This document shows, piece after piece, positions 1 to 7,799 of a stretch of DNA of 64,000 bases. The stretch spans positions 868,001-932,000 of the forward strand of contig CAVOXO010000001.1 in assembly GCA_963700425.1 (NCBI GenBank), given 5' to 3'. The DNA comes from CAVOXO01 sp963700425 (GTDB lineage Bacteria; Actinomycetota; Acidimicrobiia; Acidimicrobiales; Microtrichaceae). Both the position numbers and the translations under genes were made by a program. The notes under the pieces were generated by a model. The model saw only the letters and a list, made by a program, of their open reading frames with translations, had not been told where the DNA came from and did no database searches. How positions within the stretch are numbered: position 1 is the stretch's first letter; every line of letters begins with the position of its first letter.

Positions 1-905
1 AGGTGGTAGATGAGGTCGAGTCTGGTCCGCTTGGGCAGGTCCGACCGGATGATGTCGGGAATCGTCTTCAGGCACTGAAGGTGGCCCTGGAACCAGCGCG
101 ACCTCTGACGGATGAGTGGTCGGGCGCTGTTGAGCCCCTGTTGGCTCACCACAGCGACATCGTCGAATCCGTTGGTGTGGCCGGCGAGTAGCAGGCGGAT
201 GCCGAGTTCCAGATCTTCGGTGAGGCAGTCGGTCCAGGGAGCATCGCCGAGATCCATGAGAGCGGAGAGCCGGGCGAACTGCCCGTTGCCGCCGAGCCCG
301 CTCGAACCGAGTTGAGATCGGGCCTTCTGGAACACCTCGGTGAACGCGGCGAACTCGATGTCCTGCATCCGCGCCAGCAGGGACTCCGACGCGTTGTTGA
401 TGCGGACCTTGATCTGAACCGCGCCCCGACGGCGATCGCGGAAGTACGGCGCCACCCGGGCCGCAGCGCCGGGATCGAGCCGACCGTCGGCATCGAGAAC
501 CGCCAGAACCACCGACGAGGGGTCGATGTCGAGCCGGATCACGAGGTCCCGCAGGTAGCGGAAGGCGGCGTTGAGCGCCTCTCCCTTGCCACGGCGGGCA
601 TCGGGTGCGGTGCGCCGGAACACCTTGACCCGGTCGCTCTCGTATCTGCTGGCGATGGAGGCAGTGGCGTCATCGGACCCGTCGTCGATGATGAGGATGT
701 GGGCGAAGACACCCGTCACCTTCTGAAGGCGCTCGATGGTCTTCTCGATCACCAGCTCCTCGTTCAGACACGGGACCATGAAGAAGATGATCAGATCGTC
801 CGGCGCCACCCGGGGAGGGCTCGTTGCCCTCGAGCCGAGTGAGAAGAGAAAGAGCGTGTACGCGAGCGTGGCGACGGGTACGACGAGCAGGATCAGCCCC
901 AGCAT
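1..905 (-). CDS. GT2 family membrane glycosyltransferase (partial, 3' end outside window)
   Basis: The first 301 residues of a processive-type family 2 glycosyltransferase are visible. An N-terminal membrane segment (LGLILLVVPVATLAYTLF) is followed by the catalytic core: IIDDGSDDAT, the metal/UDP-binding LDADG, TEDLELG with the general-base Asp, and QRSRWFQGH (the Q-x-x-R-W motif). These place it in the cellulose synthase/hyaluronan synthase-like branch, which transfers NDP-sugars to a growing glycan at the inner membrane. The ATG at 905 has an AGGCGG ribosome site about ten bases upstream. It lies 24 bases after the small LAVTG protein gene on the same strand, so the two are probably co-transcribed. 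The glycan product cannot be told from sequence. Confidence 0.9.
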   Translation of the reverse strand, partial: MLGLILLVVPVATLAYTLFLFSLGSRATSPPRVAPDDLIIFFMVPCLNEELVIEKTIERLQKVTGVFAHILIIDDGSDDATASIASRYESDRVKVFRRTAPDARRGKGEALNAAFRYLRDLVIRLDIDPSSVVLAVLDADGRLDPGAAARVAPYFRDRRRGAVQIKVRINNASESLLARMQDIEFAAFTEVFQKARSQLGSSGLGGNGQFARLSALMDLGDAPWTDCLTEDLELGIRLLLAGHTNGFDDVAVVSQQGLNSARPLIRQRSRWFQGHLQCLKTIPDIIRSDLPKRTRLDLIYH

Positions 906-929
906 CAGTTGTTCCGCCTCGCCGTCGAA

Positions 930-1142
930 TCAGTGGTTGCCGGCGCGCCGCTTGGTGGCAACGCCCGCCAACATGACTCCGACCAAGATCAACGCGATGG
1001 CGATGAGGCTGAGCAGAGTTGAACTCAGCCCCGTGACCGCCAGAGCAGCGGGGCCGTTGCCGGATCCGCTGACGACCGCGCCCAAAACCGTGACTCCGGT
1101 TGCTCCGGAGACACCCGCCGATGTGTACATGACGCCCTCCAA
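930..1142 (-). CDS. Small surface protein with LAVTG sorting signal
   Basis: This 70-residue protein has a short Gly/Ser/Ala/Val-rich N-terminal part, then LAVTG, a roughly 20-residue hydrophobic helix (LLSLIAIALILVGVMLAGVA) and a basic tail TKRRAGNH. Pentapeptide, helix and positive tail form the layout of a sortase substrate, and LAxTG is the motif of actinobacterial class E sortases. There is no clear separate signal peptide, so it may instead be a simple one-helix membrane protein. It stops 24 bases before the glycosyltransferase gene, suggesting a shared transcript and a cell-surface role. No sortase gene lies in this window. Confidence 0.6.
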   Translation of the reverse strand: MEGVMYTSAGVSGATGVTVLGAVVSGSGNGPAALAVTGLSSTLLSLIAIALILVGVMLAGVATKRRAGNH

Positions 1143-1243
1143 TTCCCAGCCGACTGTGAACTACTTACAGCCGTGTTATTCCGCACACAGATCCTCTCAC
1201 GTGCGGGCGAGGAATTCGAATCGGAACGGGGGATTTCTCGGGT

Positions 1244-1966
1244 TCAGTTCATGACGGCGATCGACGCTCCGATGAACGTCTGGTAGAGCGGGCTGGTTCG
1301 GGTGAAGTCCGCCCGATCTTCCTCTCCGAGGTAGATGTCGATGTGGCCCTCGCCGCCGAGTCCGGGAGTGAATTCGTCCTGGATCGTCCACACACCGCCG
1401 GTCAGCCACGCGGTGATGCCGGCATCCGCAGGCTCGCCGTTGTCGAGGGTCAACGGTGCCAGCAGGGCGAATCGGGTGCCACGCCTCAGGACGCCGATGT
1501 CGGCCGCGGCGGTGCTCAGGGGGACCAGCGCGTTGCCGTAGGAATCCGACGGGATGTCATCGAGCCAGTAGCCGACGTCATATGACCAGTTCAGGTATCG
1601 CCCGGCGTGGGGTCCGCTGGTGATGCGGCCGGTGCCTTCGGTCCTGACGGCCCGGGCGAACGATGCGGGATAGGAACCCAGCTCGCTCTTTCCGAACGCG
1701 CAGTCGACGATGAGGCAGCCGGTGATGTTCTTGCGGGCGCCGCTGTGGAACGACTCGACCGCGGTGTAGTACACCGTCACCTCGATGTCGCCGACGACCG
1801 TGCCGGTGGCACGGGGCGAGGCCGGCTGCGGGGCCCTCGTCACCTCGTCCCCGCGGGGAGCCGCAGGAACGACCTCGGCGTCGTCGTTGCTCGGCGCAGC
1901 GACACAACATGCGGCGAACAACATCGTTGCGAGCGACAACGCGCCGATACGGAGTCGTGATCTCAT
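1244..1966 (-). CDS. Secreted lipoprotein with 3D/double-psi-barrel-like domain
   Basis: 240 residues. The N-terminus (RSRLRIGALSLATMLFAACCVA) is a lipoprotein-type signal peptide with Cys near position 20-21. A Pro/Ala-rich linker follows, then a globular domain beginning VTVYYTAVESFHSG and ending GGEGHIDIYLGEED. The final HIDIY segment after a Gly-rich turn resembles the catalytic 3D motif of MltA/RlpA-like double-psi beta barrels that act on peptidoglycan, but the match is partial and enzymatic activity is only an inference. The gene is transcribed away from the acyl-CoA dehydrogenase, with about 190 bases of shared upstream DNA. Confidence 0.6.
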   Translation of the reverse strand: MRSRLRIGALSLATMLFAACCVAAPSNDDAEVVPAAPRGDEVTRAPQPASPRATGTVVGDIEVTVYYTAVESFHSGARKNITGCLIVDCAFGKSELGSYPASFARAVRTEGTGRITSGPHAGRYLNWSYDVGYWLDDIPSDSYGNALVPLSTAAADIGVLRRGTRFALLAPLTLDNGEPADAGITAWLTGGVWTIQDEFTPGLGGEGHIDIYLGEEDRADFTRTSPLYQTFIGASIAVMN

Positions 1967-2153
1967 GGGACCTCCCCAAGGTCGTGGTCGACCCTACCGG
2001 TCGACTGCTCGCATAGGTCATCGGCCCCAGACGCGTCGACCTGTAGAAACGTGGCGCGAACTTACCCGCCACCTACGGGGTCGGACCCCTCGGCCCCGCT
2101 GTGAAAGTGTTGGTCCGGTGGGAGGCGCCGGCCTCCTGGACCGGAGGTGGCGA

Positions 2154-3395
2154 GTGAGTATCGATTTCACGCTGGAACCCGAGGTCGAGGAGATCCGTGG
2201 TCGGGTCCGGGCCTTCGTCGACGACGTGATCCGTCCCGCCGAGGTCCGCCTCGAGGAGATCGGGCATGAGCCCACCGGTGATGACGCGACCGAGCGCATC
2301 GAGACGCTTGTCGGGTTGCGGAAGCTGGCGTTCGCTGAGGGTCTGTGGCTGCCGCACATGCCCACAGAGTGGGGCGGCATGGGGCTCGGCCACGTGCAGC
2401 TGGCGATGGTTCAGGCCGAGGCGGCGCGCTCGTACTACGGACCCTGGGTGCTGAACTGCCAGGCGCCCGACGAGGGCAACATGCACACGCTGCTTCACTG
2501 GGGCACCGAGGAACAGAAGGAGAAGTACCTCCGACCGCTGTGCGCGGGCACGACCTGGTCGTGCTTCGCCATGACCGAGCCGGAGGTGGCGGGGTCGGAT
2601 CCGACTCTCATTCGCACTCGCGGCTACGCCGACGGCGAGGAGTGGGTGATCAGCGGGCACAAGTGGTTCATCTCGAATGCGCACCGGGCCGGCTTCGCCA
2701 TCCTCATCGCCCGAACCGAGGACGACCCCGACCTGCCGCAGGCGGCCAACACGGCCTTCCTCGTCGACATCCCCACCGACGGGTGGACCGAGGTCCGTCA
2801 GATCGAGACCATGCACGGCGGGACCGGGCACTCCGAGATCGTCATCGAGGATCTGCGGCTGCACGAATCGCAGATGCTGGGTGGACGCGGCCAGGGGCAT
2901 CTGCTCGGCCAGTACCGACTCGGGCCCGCTCGGCTGGCGCACTGCATGAGATGGATCGCCCAGGCCGAGATGGCCCTCGACATGATGGTGGGGCGGTCGC
3001 TCGACCGCTACAGCCACGGTTCGATCCTGGCCGAGAAACAGGGTGTCCAGTGGATGATCGCCGATTCGGCCATGGAGCTCTACCAGGCCAAGCTGATGGT
3101 GATCCACGCGGCGTACAAGATCGACCGCGGCGACGACTTCAAGTCCGAGGTGTCGATGGCCAAGCACTTCGTGGCCAACAGCCTCAATCGGATCATCGAC
3201 CGTGCCATCCAGGTCCACGGAGCGCTCGGCTACTCCACCGACACCCCCTTGGCACACATGTTCCAGCACGCCCGCTGGGCCCGATTCGCCGATGGAGCGG
3301 ATGAAATCCACCAGATGCGCATCGCGCAACGCACCATCGCTGCGTACAAGGATCACGGAACCACGAAAGCTGCAACAGGTGACCTTCCGATCTGA
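2154..3395 (+). CDS. Acyl-CoA dehydrogenase (FadE-like)
   Basis: 413 residues, full length for the family. It oxidises acyl-CoA thioesters to trans-2-enoyl-CoA with FAD, passing electrons to electron-transfer flavoprotein. Visible hallmarks are the FAD/substrate segment CFAMTEPEVAGSDPT, WVISGHKWFISNA, and the C-terminal helical part with QVHGALGYSTDTPLAHMFQHAR. The reading frame is open further upstream, but the GTG at 2154 directly follows GGAGGTGG and begins the conserved start (SIDFTLEPEVEEIRGRVR). The DUF1295 gene follows after 15 bases, probably in one operon. Substrate chain length is not evident. Confidence 0.92.
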   Translation: MSIDFTLEPEVEEIRGRVRAFVDDVIRPAEVRLEEIGHEPTGDDATERIETLVGLRKLAFAEGLWLPHMPTEWGGMGLGHVQLAMVQAEAARSYYGPWVLNCQAPDEGNMHTLLHWGTEEQKEKYLRPLCAGTTWSCFAMTEPEVAGSDPTLIRTRGYADGEEWVISGHKWFISNAHRAGFAILIARTEDDPDLPQAANTAFLVDIPTDGWTEVRQIETMHGGTGHSEIVIEDLRLHESQMLGGRGQGHLLGQYRLGPARLAHCMRWIAQAEMALDMMVGRSLDRYSHGSILAEKQGVQWMIADSAMELYQAKLMVIHAAYKIDRGDDFKSEVSMAKHFVANSLNRIIDRAIQVHGALGYSTDTPLAHMFQHARWARFADGADEIHQMRIAQRTIAAYKDHGTTKAATGDLPI

Positions 3396-3410
3396 GGGCG
3401 AGGCCCCGGC

Positions 3411-4193
3411 ATGGTGAGCACGGTGATGTTGGGGTCGGCGGCGGCGATCGCGGTGCTCATGGTCGTCACGTGGTTGGTGAGCGTGGCGATCAGCGACGTG
3501 TCGATCGTCGATCTCATCTGGGGGCTCGGCTTCGTCGTCGTCGCGTGGGTGTCGCGGTTCCTGGGCGACGGCCTGGAGGCCCGCCAGAACCTCCTGGTCG
3601 TTCTGACCACGATCTGGGGCCTGCGGTTGTCGGGCTACCTGGCCAGGCGCAACATCGGGTCTGGTGAGGACTTCCGGTACGTCAAGATGCGCGAGCGCTA
3701 CGGGCCCAGCTTCCGCTTCACCAGCCTCTTCATCGTCTTCGGTCTCCAGGGCCTCATCATGTTCGCGGTGTCGGTCCCGGTGCAGTGGGGCCAGACCGCC
3801 CCCACCCCCGGCCTCGGTGTGGTGGCACTCCTGGGAGTGGTCGTATGGATCGTCGGGTTCGCCTTCGAATCCATCGGCGATCTCCAGTTGGCGCGTTTCA
3901 AGGCGCGGCCCGACAGCGCAGGTCAGGTGATGGACCAGGGCTTGTGGGCATGGACTCGCCACCCGAACTACTTCGGTGACGCATGCGTCTGGTGGGGTCT
4001 CGGACTGATCGCCGCCGAGATCGGTGGGTGGCGAATCCTGTCGCTCATCGGGCCCGCGGTGATGACTCTCTTCCTCACCAGGATCTCGGGGCGCGACCTT
4101 CTCGAGAAGTCGCTCAAGAAGCGTCGACCCGGCTATGCCGAATACGTCGCGACGACGTCGGGGTTCTTTCCACGACCGCCGCGGCGGGGCTGA
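3411..4193 (+). CDS. DUF1295 integral membrane protein (steroid 5-alpha-reductase-like)
   Basis: 260 residues with about six hydrophobic segments, the first at residues 5-28. The C-terminal half carries the signature of DUF1295/isoprenylcysteine methyltransferase-like proteins: GLWAWTRHPNYFGDACVWWGLGL, then the Arg/Lys-rich end RDLLEKSLKKRRPGYAEYVATTSGFFPRPP. Members use NADPH or SAM on lipid substrates, but the reaction of this subgroup is unknown. It follows the acyl-CoA dehydrogenase by 15 bases on the same strand, which suggests a role in lipid or sterol metabolism (inference). Its stop is only seven bases from the end of the convergent gene. Confidence 0.88.
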   Translation: MVSTVMLGSAAAIAVLMVVTWLVSVAISDVSIVDLIWGLGFVVVAWVSRFLGDGLEARQNLLVVLTTIWGLRLSGYLARRNIGSGEDFRYVKMRERYGPSFRFTSLFIVFGLQGLIMFAVSVPVQWGQTAPTPGLGVVALLGVVVWIVGFAFESIGDLQLARFKARPDSAGQVMDQGLWAWTRHPNYFGDACVWWGLGLIAAEIGGWRILSLIGPAVMTLFLTRISGRDLLEKSLKKRRPGYAEYVATTSGFFPRPPRRG

Positions 4194-4200
4194 TGGCCGC

Positions 4201-4764
4201 TCAGACCTCGTCGAGCCAGGCGGGGGCGCGGTCGAGCATGTAGTTGCTGACGTCGAGGCACTTGTCGAGCGGATCGCACAGGTCTTCGGTGCCCATGAAG
4301 AGCTGGGTGAGGGGCACGTCGACGCGGGCCACGATGGTCAGAGTGCGCTCGGCGGGGTCGGTCACGGCCCGGTACGAGTCGATGGCCGACACCTCGACGG
4401 GAAGGTCCGTCCCGCCGATGCCGGCGATGTCGGTGGCGAGCACCAGGAGATCGGGGCACTTGGGAAGCGGAGGCAGCGACCAGGTGAACATCAGGGGGAA
4501 CATGAGGTCCGACTGCGGTTCTTCGTCCTCGCGGAGTTCCACGACGACGTCCTCGAACGCGAGAACGACCCGGGGGTCGACCTCGAGCGAGAGATGCAGA
4601 TCGAGCGGCCCCCCGCAGGCGTCTTCGGGGTGGAGGTCGACCTCCCATGCCTGTCGCATGGAGTAGGTCTCGATGAAGTGGCGCTCGTCGTGGATGTGGA
4701 ATCCGTGCCGCGTCGCGTGGTCCTTCAGATCGGAGATGAAGCCCGGAACGTCGATGATCGCCAT
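4201..4764 (-). CDS. Hypothetical cytosolic protein
   Basis: 187 residues, acidic, with no signal peptide and no membrane segment. The sequence looks well folded (HIHDERHFIETYSMRQAWEVDLHPEDACGGPLDLHLSLEVDPR) and has three Cys, one at the start of the C-terminal LCDPLDKCLDVSNYMLDR. I do not recognise a characterised family. It stands alone on its strand between two plus-strand operons, and the ATG at 4764 is the natural start near the divergent phosphatase gene. The codon pattern and the absence of frame breaks support a real gene. Confidence 0.7.
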   Translation of the reverse strand: MAIIDVPGFISDLKDHATRHGFHIHDERHFIETYSMRQAWEVDLHPEDACGGPLDLHLSLEVDPRVVLAFEDVVVELREDEEPQSDLMFPLMFTWSLPPLPKCPDLLVLATDIAGIGGTDLPVEVSAIDSYRAVTDPAERTLTIVARVDVPLTQLFMGTEDLCDPLDKCLDVSNYMLDRAPAWLDEV

Positions 4765-4821
4765 GTGGATGTCAAGCCTGCCAGGCGCGGGTGACAGCGG
4801 GCGAGCCGGTAGCGTGCCGCT

Positions 4822-5553
4822 ATGGACTCGGCGGGGATCCTCGACGTGTTCGACGACGTGATCGCCGAGGTGACGCGGGCCCTGTCAGGCGTCGACGATC
4901 TCACCGAGAGCGGTGATCGCTCGGGTCAGTACCGACTCGATGTGGTGGTCGACGAGGCGGTGCTGCCCATCATCCGCGCCGCCGGTCTCGGCGTGCTGTC
5001 GGAGGAATCAGGTCGTCACGACCCCGACCGGCCGGTGTGCGTGGTGATCGACCCCGTCGACGGTTCCACGAACGCGTCCCGCGGCATCCCGTTCTCGGCG
5101 ACATCGCTCGCCGCCGTCGATGCCGAGGGGCTGTGGGTCGCTGCGGTGGCCAACCTCGCGACCGGCGATGTCTACCGGGCCGTGCGGGGCGAGGGCGCCA
5201 CCCGCGACGGTCGTCGGATCGCAGTGGCGTCCGAGGTATCGCTCAAGGACGCCATCGTGGCGGTGAACGGCAGGGGAGTGAGGTGGCCCGAAGCACGGCA
5301 GTTCCGCACGCTCGGTGCCGCCGCCCTCGAGCTGTGTCTCGTCGCGGATGGTGCGCTCGACGGCTATGTGAACCTCGACCGACGGGGTCACGGGCCGTGG
5401 GACTACCTCGGCGGGCTGCTCGTGCTGACCGAGGCGGGAGGAGCGGCCGCCGAGCGCGACGATCTCGAGATGGTCGTGGTCGACCATGGGGCACGGCGCA
5501 CGCTGGTCGCGGCGAGCGGCGAGGCTCTCCTCGCGGAGCTGATGAACCGCTGA
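4822..5553 (+). CDS. Inositol monophosphatase family protein
   Basis: 243 residues. Shows the metal and phosphate motifs of the FIG/IMPase superfamily: VLSEESG (Glu61-Glu62), IDPVDGSTNASRGIP (residues 76-90) and the C-terminal GPWDYLGGLLVLTEAGG with the third catalytic Asp. Members dephosphorylate inositol phosphate, histidinol phosphate, fructose bisphosphate or adenosine bisphosphate using magnesium, and sequence alone does not choose among these. It is slightly short for the family (about 260). Its TGA shares one base with the ATG of the Nudix gene (TGATG), indicating translational coupling. Confidence 0.9.
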   Translation: MDSAGILDVFDDVIAEVTRALSGVDDLTESGDRSGQYRLDVVVDEAVLPIIRAAGLGVLSEESGRHDPDRPVCVVIDPVDGSTNASRGIPFSATSLAAVDAEGLWVAAVANLATGDVYRAVRGEGATRDGRRIAVASEVSLKDAIVAVNGRGVRWPEARQFRTLGAAALELCLVADGALDGYVNLDRRGHGPWDYLGGLLVLTEAGGAAAERDDLEMVVVDHGARRTLVAASGEALLAELMNR

Positions 5554-6038
5554 TGGGTGTCGACCGTCGCTCACTGCACCAACGGGGGCTGAGGTGGTTC
5601 ACACAACTGCCGCGTCCGCTGCGTGGCGCGCTCGTGCGGATCGCCATGCCCTCCTACACCGTCTCGGCGATGGTCGTGATCCGACGATCGGACGGATGGG
5701 TTCTGTCGGTCCGACACAGCTACAACGCGGCCGCCGGGCTGCCGGGTGGTCTGGTCGACCGCGGCGAGGCGATCGCCGATGCGGCGCACCGCGAAGTGCG
5801 CGAGGAGGTGGGCCTCGACGTCGAGCTGGTCGGACCCGCCCTGGCGATGGTCGACCCCGTCGATCAGGTCGTACGAGTGGTCTTCGAAGCCCGGCTCCGG
5901 GGAGAGGACGACGGCGGATCGGCGCGGCCGGTGTCGCCCGAGATCGCTTCGGTCGAGTGGCGAGACCCTGGGCTGCGCGCCGGATTCTCGAACGAGGCGG
6001 CTGCCGCGTTGGATCTCGTCTGCGGAGGATCGGTCTGA
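5553..6038 (+). CDS. Nudix hydrolase
   Basis: 161 residues. A perfect Nudix box (G-x5-E-x7-REVREEVGL) spans residues 66-88, so it hydrolyses a nucleoside diphosphate linked to another group with magnesium or manganese. The preceding basic region contains LPRPLRGALVRIAMP. The start is set by the one-base overlap with the inositol phosphatase stop (TGATG). The pairing with a small phosphatase suggests clean-up of a phosphorylated metabolite, but the substrate is unknown. Confidence 0.9.
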   Translation: MGVDRRSLHQRGLRWFTQLPRPLRGALVRIAMPSYTVSAMVVIRRSDGWVLSVRHSYNAAAGLPGGLVDRGEAIADAAHREVREEVGLDVELVGPALAMVDPVDQVVRVVFEARLRGEDDGGSARPVSPEIASVEWRDPGLRAGFSNEAAAALDLVCGGSV

Positions 6039-6122
6039 CCGACCCGCCTTCGAGGGGTGCTGCCGAATAGGACGAAGGATTCATTCGGCTCAAGGCTTCG
6101 CGTGGGGCGTCGATCAAGCGGC

Positions 6123-6299
6123 ATGGTCGAGATCAGCGAATCAACGATGGCGGCACTCGTGGGGCTCATGTTGTCCCTGACCCTCGCGGTGTCGGTTCTG
6201 ACGACGATGGTCTGGGCCGATCGATCGCGGCGTCGAGCCGGAAGGGACGCAGGCGCGGCCGGTGCGACCGGCCCCATGTCGGCCCGGGTATCGAGCTAG
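6123..6299 (+). CDS. Small single-pass membrane protein
   Basis: 58 residues starting MVEISESTMAALVG. One hydrophobic helix (ALVGLMLSLTLAVSVLTTMVW, about residues 10-30) is followed by a basic stretch ADRSRRRAGRD and an Ala/Gly tail, so an N-out/C-in topology is predicted. No family is recognised. No strong ribosome site is visible before this ATG, and the frame is open back to 6057. It faces a similar-sized membrane protein encoded on the other strand. Confidence 0.45.
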   Translation: MVEISESTMAALVGLMLSLTLAVSVLTTMVWADRSRRRAGRDAGAAGATGPMSARVSS

Positions 6300-6314
6300 A
6301 ACACCGAACCGCCC

Positions 6315-6461
6315 CTATGCCGCCGGCGGGGCCGCCTCGGTCTCGCCCGCGACGATGGCCGACACCGTCCGCATGGCGACAACGGCGACGACGACGATCG
6401 TCGTGACCAACGCGGCAGCGATCGCCGCTGCCAGTGCGAACCCCCAGCTCGTTTCTGCCAA
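6315..6461 (-). CDS. Small single-pass membrane protein, TTG start
   Basis: 48 residues (MAETSWGFALAAAIAAALVTT...). One long hydrophobic helix is followed by a short tail ending GETEAAPPAA. GAGGAGG is followed immediately by ATG ATG TTG. The TTG at 6461 lies six bases beyond the AGGAGG and is the best-spaced start, while the ATGs at 6467 and 6464 are too close to it. Convergent with the other mini membrane protein. Function unknown. Confidence 0.5.
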   Translation of the reverse strand: MAETSWGFALAAAIAAALVTTIVVVAVVAMRTVSAIVAGETEAAPPAA

Positions 6462-6660
6462 CATCATCCTCCTCGGGTCACCCTTCATCGCGAAGGTACC
6501 GACGCCGAGGCATTTCGGGAAGGGGCGTGTCGGCTGGTGCGCCTGCACCCGTGTGCCGCGACCGAACTGGCGGGGGACGGGCCCTTGTCGACAGACTCGC
6601 GACCACCGTCAGTCGGTGTCTCCCGGCCTCGTCACCCGTGGCGGAGCGTGCGGAGTTCGA

Positions 6661-6734
6661 GGGCGCATAGCTCAGTTGGCTAGAGCGCTGCCTTTACATG
6701 GCAGATGTCGGGGGTTCGAGTCCCTCTGCGCCCA
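6661..6734 (+). tRNA. tRNA-Val (anticodon TAC)
   Basis: A 74-nt cloverleaf. The seven-pair acceptor stem GGGCGCA/TGCGCCC is followed by discriminator A, the D arm is GCTC/GAGC, the anticodon stem CTGCC/GGCAG carries loop TTTACAT with anticodon TAC (reads GTA), and the T arm is GGGGG-TTCGAGT-CCCTC. CCA is not encoded. The 3' part (6709-6730) recurs exactly at 25869-25890, so this gene looks like the attachment site of an integrated element. Confidence 0.97.
6709..6730 (+). repeat. Left 22-bp direct repeat (tRNA 3' end, att-like)
   Basis: T-arm and acceptor 3' strand of tRNA-Val, beginning CGGGGGTTCGAG and ending CTCTGCG. Identical to 25869-25890, and the bases on either side differ between the copies, so identity is exactly 22 bp. 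Confidence 0.8.
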
Positions 6735-6737
6735 CTC

Positions 6738-6754
6738 GTTGTGGAAATGACAAC
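6738..6754 (+). promoter_or_regulatory. 17-bp palindrome, copy a
   Basis: GTTGTGGAAATGACAAC begins four bases after the tRNA-Val discriminator. It has six-base arms (one mismatch) around a five-base spacer. The same design occurs at 26401-26417 and 27874-27890 with perfect arms GTTGTC/GACAAC. Probably a protein binding site. It lies about 80 bases upstream of the nucleoside hydrolase start. Confidence 0.45.
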
Positions 6755-6771
6755 GTTGTAGTTCGGCGTCC

Positions 6772-6803
6772 CGTCGGTGGGTGCACCCGGCGACCCACCG
6801 ACG
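6772..6803 (+). terminator. Hairpin downstream of tRNA-Val
   Basis: Perfect 11-bp stem (CGTCGGTGGGT / ACCCACCGACG) with a ten-base loop and no T-run, between the tRNA and the nucleoside hydrolase. Likely ends or processes the tRNA transcript. Confidence 0.6.
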
Positions 6804-6832
6804 TCAGCGATTGACTGATCAAGACTCATCGC

Positions 6833-7744
6833 ATGCAACGGCGAGTGGTCATCCTCGACACGGACCCCGCCCTGGGCGTACCACGACGCGACATCGACGA
6901 CGGCCTCGCTCTGCTGATGCTGCTGGCGGCGCCCGCCGTCGAGTTCGCCGGGATCACCATCACCTTCGGCAACGTGCCCGAGCCGGTGGGCTTCACCCAG
7001 GCGGTCGACCTGTTGGACCGGGTCGGGGCCGCCGTGCCGGTGTTCCATGGCGCCCGGTCCCGCCATGATCGGGGCCGGCCGACCGCTGCGGTCGAGCACC
7101 TGGTCGAGACGGTCCGGGCCCGCCCCGGTGAGATCTCGCTCGTCGCCATCGGTCCGCTCACCAACGTGGCCACGGCCATGGAGCTCGATCCCGACTTCGC
7201 CCCCAACCTGCGCGAGCTGATCGTGATGGGTGGGTCGCTCGACTTCGGCATCTGGGCCCACCTGGGCGAGTTCAACTTCAAGTGCGACGCCGAGAGCGCC
7301 GCCCGGGTACTCGGCGATCCGGTGGCCAAGACGCTCATCACCTTGGACGTCATCGCCCATGCCGTGTTCCGCGATCAACACCTCGATCAGCTCCGGTCCG
7401 GCGGCGGCCCTGTCGCCCGCCATCTGGCCGACGAGATGGCACCGTGGCTGCGGCTCAACAAGATCGTCTTCCCCCGGGCGAAGGGGTTCCTCCCGTGCGA
7501 CCCCGTCGCCGTGGCCGCGCTCCTCCGTCCTGAGCTGTTCGACGCCAACCCCTACTCGCTGGCCGTCATCCGGTCCGGCCCCCGAGCCGGACGCATCGCC
7601 TGCGCCGAGCGCCTCGGGTCGTTCGAGCCCGTCGCCGGTCACGTCCCGGTCGACGTCCCTCTCGCGCTCGACGGTCCCGCGTTCCTGGCCGACCTGCTCG
7701 CCGCCCTGCTGTCGTTCGACGGTGGCTCTTGGTCGACCGTGTAG
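6833..7744 (+). CDS. Inosine-uridine preferring nucleoside hydrolase
   Basis: 303 residues, close to the family norm of about 310. The N-terminus VVILDTDPALGVPRRDIDDGLAL contains the calcium-binding DxDxxxxxxDD cluster typical of nucleoside N-ribohydrolases. Later family blocks include GPLTNVATAMELDP, IVMGGSLDFG and EFNFKCDAESAARVL. It cleaves the N-glycosidic bond of ribonucleosides, releasing base and ribose. It is the first gene after the tRNA inside the putative island and is convergent with the GH5 gene. No signal peptide, so cytosolic salvage is expected. Confidence 0.9.
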   Translation: MQRRVVILDTDPALGVPRRDIDDGLALLMLLAAPAVEFAGITITFGNVPEPVGFTQAVDLLDRVGAAVPVFHGARSRHDRGRPTAAVEHLVETVRARPGEISLVAIGPLTNVATAMELDPDFAPNLRELIVMGGSLDFGIWAHLGEFNFKCDAESAARVLGDPVAKTLITLDVIAHAVFRDQHLDQLRSGGGPVARHLADEMAPWLRLNKIVFPRAKGFLPCDPVAVAALLRPELFDANPYSLAVIRSGPRAGRIACAERLGSFEPVAGHVPVDVPLALDGPAFLADLLAALLSFDGGSWSTV

Positions 7745-7799
7745 CCCGCAGCGGCGTTGAGTCGGGCGGTCAGGGTCTGCGCTCGGAACAACCGGGCGA

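Noticed and set aside
2073..3962. A 629-residue minus-strand frame opposite the acyl-CoA dehydrogenase and DUF1295 genes
   Set aside because: Low-complexity antisense translation (repeated HHR, DDE patterns) with no recognisable motif. The plus strand carries clear enzyme signatures.
6680..7642. Minus-strand frame reading RRGTRTPDICHVKAAL through the tRNA
   Set aside because: A frequent artefact of translating the antisense strand of a tRNA gene; the rest mirrors the nucleoside hydrolase.
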